NCBI RefSeq assembly: GCF_019740335.1
Contig: NZ_JAHXZS010000004.1
Coordinates: forward strand, 167,016-231,015
Reading direction: 5' to 3'
From: Alteraquisediminimonas sediminicola
GTDB lineage: Bacteria > Pseudomonadota > Alphaproteobacteria > Sphingomonadales > Sphingomonadaceae
Length of the DNA: 64,000 bases
Part shown: piece by piece, positions 36,158 to 44,710 of the stretch
How positions within the stretch are numbered: position 1 is the stretch's first letter
Layout of the letters: each line of letters starts with the position of its first letter
The notes under the pieces: generated by a model
Seen by the model: only the letters and a program-made list of their open reading frames with translations
What the model was told of the DNA's origin: nothing
The model's database searches: none
Program-made: the position numbers and the translations under genes

Positions 36158-36500
36158 GGTCATTTGATCTGTATCTGCCTTCAAATTAGGCACGGTTTCG
36201 CACGGTTTTTGGGCAATTGCCTATAAATGCTGCACTGCAAAAATTCTCTTGCGTTCAAGCCGAATCAAGGTCATCTTTAGGCCATCGGGCGATGACGTCC
36301 GGTGATGAAATAGTCGATCCGCTGCAACGGCGCGCGTGATCTGACTGGCACTAAAATGCAACGGCAATGTCGCCACCTGCTTGGGAAATATCCTTCGCAG
36401 CGTGGTTTTCCGCGTCCTCGATCATGATGATCGAGAGGACAGGCGAGTGTGCCGAACCGTTTCCAGCTTTCCAATTTCGACCATTAAGGGGAATTCAACC
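36158..36500 (+). promoter_or_regulatory. Long structured leader/promoter region before nrtA
   Basis: The 343-base gap has no gene. It holds several potential hairpins: GTCATC/GATGAC arms at 36271-36297 with an inner GCC/GGC stem; GGC-AATGTC-GCC at 36363-36374, whose six-base loop has A at position 1 and G at 4 as in ANTAR-binding hairpins; and GTCCTC/GAGGAC plus GATC/GATC at 36414-36440. It also contains the palindrome GGCAATTGCC (36212-36221). This is where a NasT-responsive leader would be expected. No clear U-rich terminator was identified. Confidence 0.4.
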
Positions 36501-37886
36501 ATGCGGACGATTGTAGGTACAGCCATAGGCCTCGCATTGATGGCATCACTCACCGCTTGCGGCGGTAAAGATGCGTCAGAAGCCCCGGTCACGAAAAGCG
36601 ATCTGGAAAAGCCGGTGTTGAAGCTCGGCTTCATCAAACTCACCGACATGGCCCCGCTCGCCATCGCCAAGGAAAAGGGCTTCTTCGCGGAAGAGGGCCT
36701 GACCGTGATGCTGGAGCCGCAGGCGAATTGGAAGGTTCTCCTCGATGGCGTGATCTCCGGTCAGCTTGATGGTGCGCACATGCTGGCGGGCCAGCCGATT
36801 GCAGCCAAGATCGGCCTTGGCGTGAAGGGCGATCTCGTCGCGCCGATCAGCCTTGATCTGAACGGCAATGCGATCACTTTGTCCAACCGCGTCTATGCGA
36901 TGATCGAACCGACCTTGGCCAAAGGCCCGGACGGCAAGCCGCTGCACCCGATTTCGGCTGCATCGTTGAAGCCGGTCGCGGACAAGATGAAGGCCGAGGG
37001 CAAGCCGCTCAAAATGGGCATGGTGTTCCCGGTCAGCCCGCATAATTACGAACTGCGGTATTGGCTGGCGGCCGGTGGTCTCAACCCCGGTTTCTATATG
37101 CCGGGCGATGTCGCCGGGACCAGCGGCGCGGATGTGCAGCTTTCCGTTACCCCGCCGCCGCAGATGCCGTCGACGTTGGAAGCAGGCACGATTGACGGCT
37201 ATTCGGTCGGCGAACCTTGGAATCAGGCGGCGGTCGCCAAGAAGATCGGCGTGCCGGTCATCACCGATCACGACATCGCCAATTTCAACCCGGAAAAGGT
37301 GCTGGGCCTGACCAAGGCCTTTGTCGAAGCCAATCCCAAGACCGTCAAGGCGCTTGTCCGCGCAATCATCAAGGCGCAGATGTGGCTTGATGCAGAAGGC
37401 GGCAAGAACCGTGCGGAAGCGGTGAAAATCCTGTCCCAGTCGAAATATGTCGGCGCGGATGAAAAGGTCATCGCGGCGTCGATGACTGGGCAATTCACCT
37501 TCGGTCCCGGCGACACTCGTCCGGCACCCGATTTCAACATCTTCTTTGGCCATTATGCCGGCTATCCCTTTTATTCGGATGCCGTCTGGTATCTGACGCA
37601 GATGCGCCGCTGGGGCCAGATTGCCGAGGCCAAGCCGGACGCTTGGTATCTCGATACGGCCAAGGCGGTCTATCGCCCGGACCTGTACATGGCGGCGGCC
37701 AAATCCTTGGTTGATGAAGGCAAGGCACCGAAAGATGCCTTCCCCGAAACAGACGGTTTCCGGGCCGATCAAGGCAAGTTCATCGATGGCGTCGCCTATG
37801 ATGGCAAGCAGCCAAACGCCTATCTCACAAGCTTTAAAATCGGGCTGAAGGGTGATCAGAAGGTCACTTCTACCGGCGTAAAATAA
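36501..37886 (+). CDS. nrtA: Nitrate ABC transporter, substrate-binding lipoprotein
   Basis: 461 residues. The signal sequence ends in a lipobox ([12 protein letters not shown], lipidated Cys20). The NrtA fold follows ([57 protein letters not shown]). It would capture nitrate in the periplasm and deliver it to NrtB. The AAGGGGA site fixes the ATG at 36501. The paralogous relation with NasS is obvious from shared motifs. Confidence 0.93.
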   Translation: MRTIVGTAIGLALMASLTACGGKDASEAPVTKSDLEKPVLKLGFIKLTDMAPLAIAKEKGFFAEEGLTVMLEPQANWKVLLDGVISGQLDGAHMLAGQPIAAKIGLGVKGDLVAPISLDLNGNAITLSNRVYAMIEPTLAKGPDGKPLHPISAASLKPVADKMKAEGKPLKMGMVFPVSPHNYELRYWLAAGGLNPGFYMPGDVAGTSGADVQLSVTPPPQMPSTLEAGTIDGYSVGEPWNQAAVAKKIGVPVITDHDIANFNPEKVLGLTKAFVEANPKTVKALVRAIIKAQMWLDAEGGKNRAEAVKILSQSKYVGADEKVIAASMTGQFTFGPGDTRPAPDFNIFFGHYAGYPFYSDAVWYLTQMRRWGQIAEAKPDAWYLDTAKAVYRPDLYMAAAKSLVDEGKAPKDAFPETDGFRADQGKFIDGVAYDGKQPNAYLTSFKIGLKGDQKVTSTGVK

Positions 37887-37897
37887 GGAAAAGCCCG

Positions 37898-38914
37898 ATG
37901 TCTAAGGCTGCATTGAAACTCGTCGGAACGGAGCATGAAGTGACCCCCAACGCCACCAACACTCCTGCCGCCAGCCCCCAACAGGCTGTCCCCGCCACAC
38001 GCTCCCCCTTGAATGTGTCGGTCTGGATTGCCCGCTTGAAGCTGCCGTCACCCGACAAGCTCTTTGCGGCCCTCTGGCCGCCAGTGCTCGGCATGAGTGC
38101 CTTCCTCCTGCTCTGGGCGCTGGCGGCCCCTCGCATTGAAACCTCGCTCGGCAATTTGCCGGGACCATATGAGGTGCTGGATCAGTTCAAGGTGCTGTGG
38201 GCAGAACATGTCACGGCGCGCGCCGATGCGGCAGCGGTCATATCGGCGGGCGGCATGTATTCCGGCTCACCGACCTTTATCGACCAGATCTTCACCTCGC
38301 TCGAAACCGTGGCGATGGGCTTTATCCTCGCGACCTTGGTGGCGGTGCCATTGGGGTTGCTCGCCGGTCTGTCCAAGACGTTTAACGCTGCGATCAATCC
38401 GCTGGTGCAGGTGATGAAGCCTGTCAGCCCGCTTGCATGGTTGCCGATCGTGACGATGGTGGTGTCGGCCTCGATCACCAGCACCGATCCGATGCTGGCC
38501 AAGAGCTTTGTCATCTCGGCGATCACCGTGATGCTGTGCTCGCTCTGGCCGACGCTGATCAATACGGCGGTTGGGGTATCGAGCATCGACAAGGATTTGC
38601 TCAACGTCGGTCGCGTGCTGCGTCTGGGCTGGATGGCCAAGCTGACCAAGCTCGTCCTGCCATCGGCGGTGCCTTATATCTTCACCGGTATGCGCCTGTC
38701 GCTGGGTGTGGGCTGGATGGTGCTGATTGCGGCGGAAATGCTCGCGCAGAATCCCGGCCTTGGCAAATTCGTCTGGGATGAATTCCAGAACGGTTCGGAA
38801 AAGTCGCTCGCCCGCATCATGGTCGCCGTCATCGTCATCGGTCTTATCGGCTTTGCCCTCGACCGGATCATGGGCGCGATCCAGACCTTCGCCAGCCGCA
38901 ACGCCGGGAGATAA
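37898..38914 (+). CDS. nrtB: Nitrate ABC transporter permease
   Basis: 338 residues. A Pro/Ala-rich N-terminal tail precedes about six membrane segments with the BPD_transp_1 permease signature (MKPVSPLAWLPIVTMVV, then LRLGWMAKLTKLVLPSAVP and YIFTGMRLSLGVGWMVLIAAE). It forms the membrane channel with the double-ATPase protein encoded next. It is separated from nrtA by 11 bases with an AAGGAAAA site. Confidence 0.93.
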   Translation: MSKAALKLVGTEHEVTPNATNTPAASPQQAVPATRSPLNVSVWIARLKLPSPDKLFAALWPPVLGMSAFLLLWALAAPRIETSLGNLPGPYEVLDQFKVLWAEHVTARADAAAVISAGGMYSGSPTFIDQIFTSLETVAMGFILATLVAVPLGLLAGLSKTFNAAINPLVQVMKPVSPLAWLPIVTMVVSASITSTDPMLAKSFVISAITVMLCSLWPTLINTAVGVSSIDKDLLNVGRVLRLGWMAKLTKLVLPSAVPYIFTGMRLSLGVGWMVLIAAEMLAQNPGLGKFVWDEFQNGSEKSLARIMVAVIVIGLIGFALDRIMGAIQTFASRNAGR

Positions 38915-38918
38915 TCGC

Positions 38919-40589
38919 ATGACGACCCAGCCGATCCTCTCGTTGAAAAATGTGACCAAGGGCTATCCCGGCATGCCGGTCCTGAACGGGATCGACCTTG
39001 ATGTCGCCGAAGGCGAATTCATCGCGATCCTCGGTTTTTCAGGGACTGGCAAGACGACGCTGATTTCGCTGATTGCAGGGCTTGCCAGCCCGGATAGCGG
39101 CGAAGTGACCATTCGCGGCAAGGCGGTGGACGGGCCGGGTCTGGAAACCAGCCTCGTGTTCCAGAGCTATTCCCTGTTTCCGTGGTTGACGGTGGAGGGC
39201 AATGTCGCGCTGGCGGTCGATGCGGTACATAAGGGCAAGACCAAACAGGAACGCGCGGCGCTGGTGCGTCGCACGGTCGAACTGGTCGGCCTTGGCCATG
39301 CGATGGATCGTAAGCCGTCGGAATTGTCGGGCGGGATGCGCCAGCGCGTGTCGGTAGCCCGCGCCTTGGCGATGAAGCCGGAAATTCTGCTGCTGGACGA
39401 GCCATTGTCGGCGCTTGATGCGTTGACCCGCGCCAAGCTGCAAAATGAGATCGACCGCATCCGCGAACAGGAAAAGCGCACGATCATCCTCATCACCAAT
39501 GATGTGGACGAGGCATTGTTGCTCGCGGATCGGGTGGCCATTCTCGAACCGCAGCCATCGGGCAAGATCGGGCGCATCTTCGACGTCAACATTCCCCGTC
39601 CGCGCGAACGCACCGCGCTCAACCATGATGAGGCGTTCAAGGCGCTGCGCAGCAAGATCGCCAATTATCTGGATGATCTCAACACAGCCCGCAACAATGC
39701 AGGCGGCGATGATTGCCAATTACCGCAGATTGCCCCGATCACGGGTCTCAACCCGCCCAAGGCCTATCTCGATGCGGCGAAATCGGGGCTGGAACGGCGC
39801 TATCTCGAATTCTTCAAGGTCAACAAGGTCTATCCAACCCCCAAGGGACCGTTGACCGTGGTGGAAGATTTCACCTTGTTGATGGACAAGGGCGATTTCG
39901 TATCTTTGATCGGCCATTCGGGCTGCGGCAAGTCGACCGCGCTGACGATGGCGGCGGGCTTGAACAGCATTTCGGGCGGCGGGATCGTACTCGATGGCCA
40001 TGAAATCAGCGGCGCAGGGCCGGACAAGGGCGTGGTGTTCCAATCGCCCAGCCTGATGCCCTGGCTGACCGCGCGGCAAAATGTGCTGGCAGGCGTCAAC
40101 CGCGTCTATCCCCATGCGACCCGCAAGGAACGGCTGGAGATCGTCGATTATTATCTCAACCGCGTTGGCCTTGGGGATAGTCTTGATCGGCTGGCGGCGG
40201 AAATGTCGAATGGCATGCGCCAGCGTGTCGGCATCGCCCGCGCTTTCGCCTTGTCGCCCAAGCTGCTGCTGCTCGATGAACCGTTCGGCATGCTCGATAG
40301 CCTGACCCGCTGGGATTTGCAGGATGTGCTGATGGAGGTGTGGGAACGCACCAAGGTCACCGCGATTTGCGTCACCCATGATGTTGATGAGGCGATCCTG
40401 CTCGCCGACCGGGTGGTGATGATGACCAATGGACCGAATGCGCGGATCGGCAAGATCCTGCATGTCGATCTGCCCCGACCGCGTGACCGTAAGGCGTTGC
40501 TCGAACACCCGAAATTCTATGCGTATCGCGAGGAAGTTTTGCAATTTCTCGCCGATTACGAACACGGCGCCCATGCCGAGGCTGCCTGA
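38919..40589 (+). CDS. Nitrate ABC transporter ATPase, two ATP-binding domains in one chain
   Basis: 556 residues with two complete ABC domains. Domain 1 has Walker A GFSGTGKTT, signature LSGGMRQRVSVARAL and Walker B ILLLDEPLSALD. Domain 2 (from about residue 290) has Walker A GHSGCGKSTA, a slightly unusual signature MSNGMRQRVGIARAF and Walker B LLLLDEPFGMLD. In cyanobacteria NrtC and NrtD are separate ATPases and NrtC carries an NrtA-like tail; here the two ATPases are fused and no substrate-binding tail is present. The ATG at 38919 follows the nrtB stop by four bases with GGGAG ahead. Confidence 0.92.
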   Translation: MTTQPILSLKNVTKGYPGMPVLNGIDLDVAEGEFIAILGFSGTGKTTLISLIAGLASPDSGEVTIRGKAVDGPGLETSLVFQSYSLFPWLTVEGNVALAVDAVHKGKTKQERAALVRRTVELVGLGHAMDRKPSELSGGMRQRVSVARALAMKPEILLLDEPLSALDALTRAKLQNEIDRIREQEKRTIILITNDVDEALLLADRVAILEPQPSGKIGRIFDVNIPRPRERTALNHDEAFKALRSKIANYLDDLNTARNNAGGDDCQLPQIAPITGLNPPKAYLDAAKSGLERRYLEFFKVNKVYPTPKGPLTVVEDFTLLMDKGDFVSLIGHSGCGKSTALTMAAGLNSISGGGIVLDGHEISGAGPDKGVVFQSPSLMPWLTARQNVLAGVNRVYPHATRKERLEIVDYYLNRVGLGDSLDRLAAEMSNGMRQRVGIARAFALSPKLLLLDEPFGMLDSLTRWDLQDVLMEVWERTKVTAICVTHDVDEAILLADRVVMMTNGPNARIGKILHVDLPRPRDRKALLEHPKFYAYREEVLQFLADYEHGAHAEAA

Positions 40590-40647
40590 GAAACGCGTAA
40601 ATGAGGATGCCCTGAAAATGAAAACGACCATGAACAGGGAGAACAAC

Positions 40648-41892
40648 ATGACCAAGACCATGATGACGACCGCCCTTTTTGCCTCTGCTGCTGCACTGGT
40701 CACCCCCGCATTCGCGGATGAGATCAAGCTCAAGCCGCTGGTCGATGCGCGGCTGCGCTATGAACAGGTTGATCAAGACGGGCTTGCCCCCAAGGCTGAA
40801 GCCGTCACGGCGCGCGCCCGCTTGGGCGTGGAAGCCAGCAACAGCGTGTTTTCGGCATTGGTTGAGGCGGAAGGCACGCTCGCGCTTGATGAAAAATATA
40901 ATAGCGGGCTGAACGGCAAGACCGCCTATCCATTGATCGCCGACCCGGAAAATGTCGAGCTTAACCGCGCCCAAGTGCAGTTCAAGGGGCTGGCCAAGAC
41001 GGTCGTCACCATGGGCCGCCAGCGCATCAACCTTGATGACCAGCGCTTTGTCGGCGCGGTGGGCTGGCGCGATAATGAACAGACGTTCGATGCCGTGCGG
41101 GTCGAATATATGGGGATCAAGAACCTGAAGGCGGATCTGACCTATAGCTGGTCGGCCCGCACCATCTGGGGCATGGACGGCGGCAATCGCTATGGCGCGG
41201 CTCGGCAACAGGCGATCTCCGGGGACAATGTTTTTGCCAATGTGACCTGGAAGCAGCCGCTCGGCACCGTGACCGGCTTTGCCTATCTCGTCGATCAGGA
41301 TGAAACGAAGGTCTCTGGCTTCCGCAATTCCAGCCAGACCTATGGTGCGCGCTATGCCGGCAATTTCCCCCTGACCAAACTCGCCAAATTGTCGGCGGTC
41401 GTCAGCTACGCCTATCAGCGCGATTACAAGGCCAATCCGAATGATTATGCGGCGGATTATTGGCTCGGCGAACTCGCGGTGGAGGCCAAGGGCTTCAAGC
41501 TGACCGGCGGTTATGAATTGCTGGGCGCAGGCAAGGGGACAAGCGCGGGCCAGACGCTCGCGAGCTTCCAGACCCCGCTTGCAACCCTGCACAAGTTCAA
41601 TGGCTGGGCGGATAAATTCCTGACCACACCCGCCAATGGCTTGCAGGATATGTATGCCACGCTTGGTTACACCCGTCCCAAGGTTGGTCCGTTCGATGCG
41701 ATCTCCGCGAGCGTGACCTATCATGATTATGACAGCGACCGTTTCAACATTGATGACGGCAGCGAAATCAATCTGGTGCTCGCGGCAAAGCTCCGGAAAT
41801 TCGCCTTCACGCTCAAATATGCCGACTACAACGCCAAGGCTTTTGCCACCGATACCAGCAAGCTCTGGGCATCGGTTGAATGGGCTTACTGA
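40648..41892 (+). CDS. Outer-membrane porin of the nitrate operon (alginate-export/OprB-like barrel)
   Basis: 414 residues. A signal peptide (MTTALFASAAALVTPAFA) is followed by alternating beta-strand sequence with DARLRYEQVDQDG, the MGRQRINLDDQRFVG block and a C-terminal aromatic residue (SVEWAY), as in alginate-export-type porins. It lies between the nrt ATPase and nirB, so it probably lets nitrate or nitrite cross the outer membrane. The ATG at 40648 with AGGGAG ahead is preferred over upstream ATGs at 40618 and 40630. Confidence 0.8.
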   Translation: MTKTMMTTALFASAAALVTPAFADEIKLKPLVDARLRYEQVDQDGLAPKAEAVTARARLGVEASNSVFSALVEAEGTLALDEKYNSGLNGKTAYPLIADPENVELNRAQVQFKGLAKTVVTMGRQRINLDDQRFVGAVGWRDNEQTFDAVRVEYMGIKNLKADLTYSWSARTIWGMDGGNRYGAARQQAISGDNVFANVTWKQPLGTVTGFAYLVDQDETKVSGFRNSSQTYGARYAGNFPLTKLAKLSAVVSYAYQRDYKANPNDYAADYWLGELAVEAKGFKLTGGYELLGAGKGTSAGQTLASFQTPLATLHKFNGWADKFLTTPANGLQDMYATLGYTRPKVGPFDAISASVTYHDYDSDRFNIDDGSEINLVLAAKLRKFAFTLKYADYNAKAFATDTSKLWASVEWAY

Positions 41893-41900
41893 GGAAATAG

Positions 41901-44369
41901 ATGATGTCCAACAAACCCCATCTCATTGTTATTGGCAACGGCATGGCCGGTTGTCGCGCGGTTGAGGAAATCCTTGCCCGTGATGGCGACAAGTTCCGCA
42001 TTTCGATCTTCGGCGCGGAGCCGCGGGTCAATTACAACCGGATCATGCTGTCGCCGTTGCTGGCGGGGGAAAAGAGTTTTGAGGACATCATCATCAATGG
42101 CCATGACTGGTATCAGGATAACCAGATCGAACTGGTGTCCGGTGATCCGGTCGTGGCGGTTGATCGCGCGAAAAAGACGGTGACCGCCGCATCGGGCCGG
42201 GTGGAACATTATGACAAGCTCCTGATCGCCACCGGGTCCGATCCGTTCATCATCCCGGTGCCGGGGCATAAATTGCCCGGCGTCATCACCTTCCGCGATA
42301 TGGACGATGTCGGCGCGATGCTGGAAGCGGCCAATCGCGGTGGCGATGCGGTCGTGATCGGCGGCGGTCTGTTGGGGCTGGAAGCCGCGCATGGCTTGAG
42401 CCTGCGCGGTATGAAGGTGACGGTCATCCATCTGATGCCGACCTTGATGGAACGCCAATTGGATGAGGCTGCGGGCTGGCTGCTCAAATCCGCGCTGGAA
42501 AGCCGGGGCCAGACGATCCTGACCGGGGCCGATACCGCCGAAATCTATGGCGAGGGCAAGGTCGAAGGCGTGCGTTTGAAGGATGGCCGCGACATTCCGG
42601 CGACCATCGTCGTGATGGCGGTCGGCATTCGTCCGAATACCAAGCTCGCCAAGGAAACCGGCCTCGCGGTCGGGCGCGGCATTCAGGTCGATGACGATAT
42701 GGTCACATCGGATGCCGATATTCTCGCGGTCGGCGAATGCGTCGAACATGATGGCAATGTCTATGGCCTAGTCGCGCCCTTGTGGGACATGTGCCGCAGC
42801 CTTGCCGCAGGTCTGGTCGCGGAACCCAATGGCTATCGCGGGTCGGTGACATCGACCAAGCTCAAGGTCGCGGGGCTGGATGTGTTTTCCGCTGGTGATT
42901 TTTCGGGCGGCGAGGGATGCGAGGACATCGTCCTGCGCGATGCGACCCGTGGCGTGTACAAGCGCGTCATCGTCAAGGATGACCGATTGGTCGGCGCGGT
43001 ATTGTATGGCGATACGGCGGACGGCAATTGGTATTTCGATCTGCTGAAAAAAGAAGAGGATGTCTCCTCGATCCGTGATGCCCTGATCTTCGGTCAGGCG
43101 TTCGCATCCGGCGGGGGCCTTTCCGCAAACCCTATTGAGGCCGTTGCGGCCATGGCAGACGATGCGGAAGTCTGCGGCTGCAACGGCGTGACCAAGGGGC
43201 AGGTCATGGCCTGCATCGGCGGCGGGGCGACCAGCCTCGATGCAGTGCGTGCGGGCTGCAAGGCATCGGCGAGCTGCGGTAGCTGCACCGGGCTGGTGGA
43301 GAACATTCTCGCCTTCGCCATGGGCGATGATTATGCGGGCGAGCGCGAAAACAAGCCGATGTGCAAATGCACCAGCTTCACCCATGAAGATGTCCGCAAG
43401 GCGATCATCGACAAGGAATTGAAGGTCATTCCGCAGGTGATGCAGGCTTTGTCATGGAGCACGCCGGACGGGTGTTCGTCCTGCCGCCCTGCGCTCAATT
43501 ATTATCTGTTGTGTGCATGGCCGGGCGAGCATGAGGAAGATCCGCAGAGCCGGTTCGTCAATGAACGCATGCACGCCAATATTCAGAAAGACGGCACCTA
43601 TTCGGTCGTCCCGCGCATGTGGGGCGGGGTTACGACCCCGAACGAACTGCGCGCCATTGCCGATGCCGCCGATAAATATAATGCGCGGATGGTGAAGGTG
43701 ACGGGTGGGCAGCGGCTCGATCTGTTTGGCATCAAAAAGGAAGATCTGCCATCGATCTGGGCTGATTTGAACGCCGCCGGGATGGTCAGTGGCCATGCCT
43801 ATGGCAAGGCTCTGCGCACGGTTAAAACCTGTGTCGGTTCGGAATGGTGCCGGTTCGGCACGCAGGATTCGACCGGGCTTGGCATCAAGCTGGAACAGAT
43901 GACCTGGGGGTCATGGATGCCGCACAAGTTCAAGATTGCGGTATCGGGCTGCCCTCGCAATTGCGCGGAAGCGACGATCAAGGATTTTGGCGTGATCTGC
44001 GTCGATAGCGGTTATGAACTGCTGATCGGTGGCAATGGCGGCATTCATCTGCGCGGCACGGATTTGTTGTGCAAGGTATCGACTGAGCAAGAGGCGATGG
44101 ATTATTGCGCCGCCTTCATCCAGCTCTACCGCGAAGAAGCCCGTTATCTCGATCGCACCGCGCCTTGGGTGGAACGGGTCGGGCTTGATTATGTCAAGCA
44201 GCGGATCGTCGAGGATGCGACCGGGCGCGAGGCACTGCGGAGCCGGTTCCTTTATGCCCAAAGCTTTTTGCAGGTCGACCCATGGGCCGAACGCGCCGCT
44301 GGCAAGGAAGCGCATCTGCACCAGCATATCGCTGAAATCCGGCCCTTTGCCGTCGTGGGAGGACGTTGA
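41901..44369 (+). CDS. nirB: Assimilatory nitrite reductase (NAD(P)H), large subunit
   Basis: 822 residues. FAD/NAD domains (LIVIGNGMAGCRAVEEILAR, VIGGGLLGLEAAHGLSLRG) come first, then a BFD-like [2Fe-2S] domain (CGCNGVTKGQV, CKASASCGSC), then the siroheme and [4Fe-4S] sulfite/nitrite reductase domain with TCVGSEWCRFGTQ and SGCPRNCAEATIKDFG. It reduces nitrite to ammonium in the cytoplasm with NirD. GAGGAAA precedes the ATG-ATG start. Confidence 0.95.
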   Translation: MMSNKPHLIVIGNGMAGCRAVEEILARDGDKFRISIFGAEPRVNYNRIMLSPLLAGEKSFEDIIINGHDWYQDNQIELVSGDPVVAVDRAKKTVTAASGRVEHYDKLLIATGSDPFIIPVPGHKLPGVITFRDMDDVGAMLEAANRGGDAVVIGGGLLGLEAAHGLSLRGMKVTVIHLMPTLMERQLDEAAGWLLKSALESRGQTILTGADTAEIYGEGKVEGVRLKDGRDIPATIVVMAVGIRPNTKLAKETGLAVGRGIQVDDDMVTSDADILAVGECVEHDGNVYGLVAPLWDMCRSLAAGLVAEPNGYRGSVTSTKLKVAGLDVFSAGDFSGGEGCEDIVLRDATRGVYKRVIVKDDRLVGAVLYGDTADGNWYFDLLKKEEDVSSIRDALIFGQAFASGGGLSANPIEAVAAMADDAEVCGCNGVTKGQVMACIGGGATSLDAVRAGCKASASCGSCTGLVENILAFAMGDDYAGERENKPMCKCTSFTHEDVRKAIIDKELKVIPQVMQALSWSTPDGCSSCRPALNYYLLCAWPGEHEEDPQSRFVNERMHANIQKDGTYSVVPRMWGGVTTPNELRAIADAADKYNARMVKVTGGQRLDLFGIKKEDLPSIWADLNAAGMVSGHAYGKALRTVKTCVGSEWCRFGTQDSTGLGIKLEQMTWGSWMPHKFKIAVSGCPRNCAEATIKDFGVICVDSGYELLIGGNGGIHLRGTDLLCKVSTEQEAMDYCAAFIQLYREEARYLDRTAPWVERVGLDYVKQRIVEDATGREALRSRFLYAQSFLQVDPWAERAAGKEAHLHQHIAEIRPFAVVGGR

Positions 44370-44371
44370 TC

Positions 44372-44710
44372 ATGATCGCCGAATGGCTCGATATTGGCCC
44401 TGTGGACCAGCTCCCCGCCTTGGGCGCGCGCACCTTGCCGGTGCAGGGAGGCGAGGAAATCGCTATTTTCCGCACCGCCAATGGCAGCGTCTATGCGCTC
44501 GTCAACAAATGCCCGCACAAGCATGGTCCACTGTCGCAGGGCATTGTCCATGACACGACCGTGACGTGTCCGCTCCATAATTGGCGCATCTCGCTCATCA
44601 CGGGCGAGGCATTGGGCGAGGACAAGGGCTGCGTGCCGGTGATTCCGGTCAAGATCGACGGGGGGCGCATCCTGATCGGTCGCGCTGCAGCTTTGGCGGG
44701 GGTGATGTGA
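44372..44710 (+). CDS. nirD: Assimilatory nitrite reductase, small Rieske-type subunit
   Basis: 112 residues with a Rieske [2Fe-2S] motif: CPHKHGPLSQG and CPLHNW. This differs from many NirD proteins that have lost the ligands. It supports electron transfer in nitrite reductase. The ATG at 44372 has GGGAGG upstream at a good distance; the TTG at 44366 overlapping the nirB stop is less likely. It overlaps nasA (GTGA). Confidence 0.92.
   Translation: MIAEWLDIGPVDQLPALGARTLPVQGGEEIAIFRTANGSVYALVNKCPHKHGPLSQGIVHDTTVTCPLHNWRISLITGEALGEDKGCVPVIPVKIDGGRILIGRAAALAGVM

Noticed and set aside
36347..36361. TGGCACTAAAATGCA as a sigma-54 promoter for nrtA
   Set aside because: The GG and GC elements are one base too close, a spacing that normally abolishes function.
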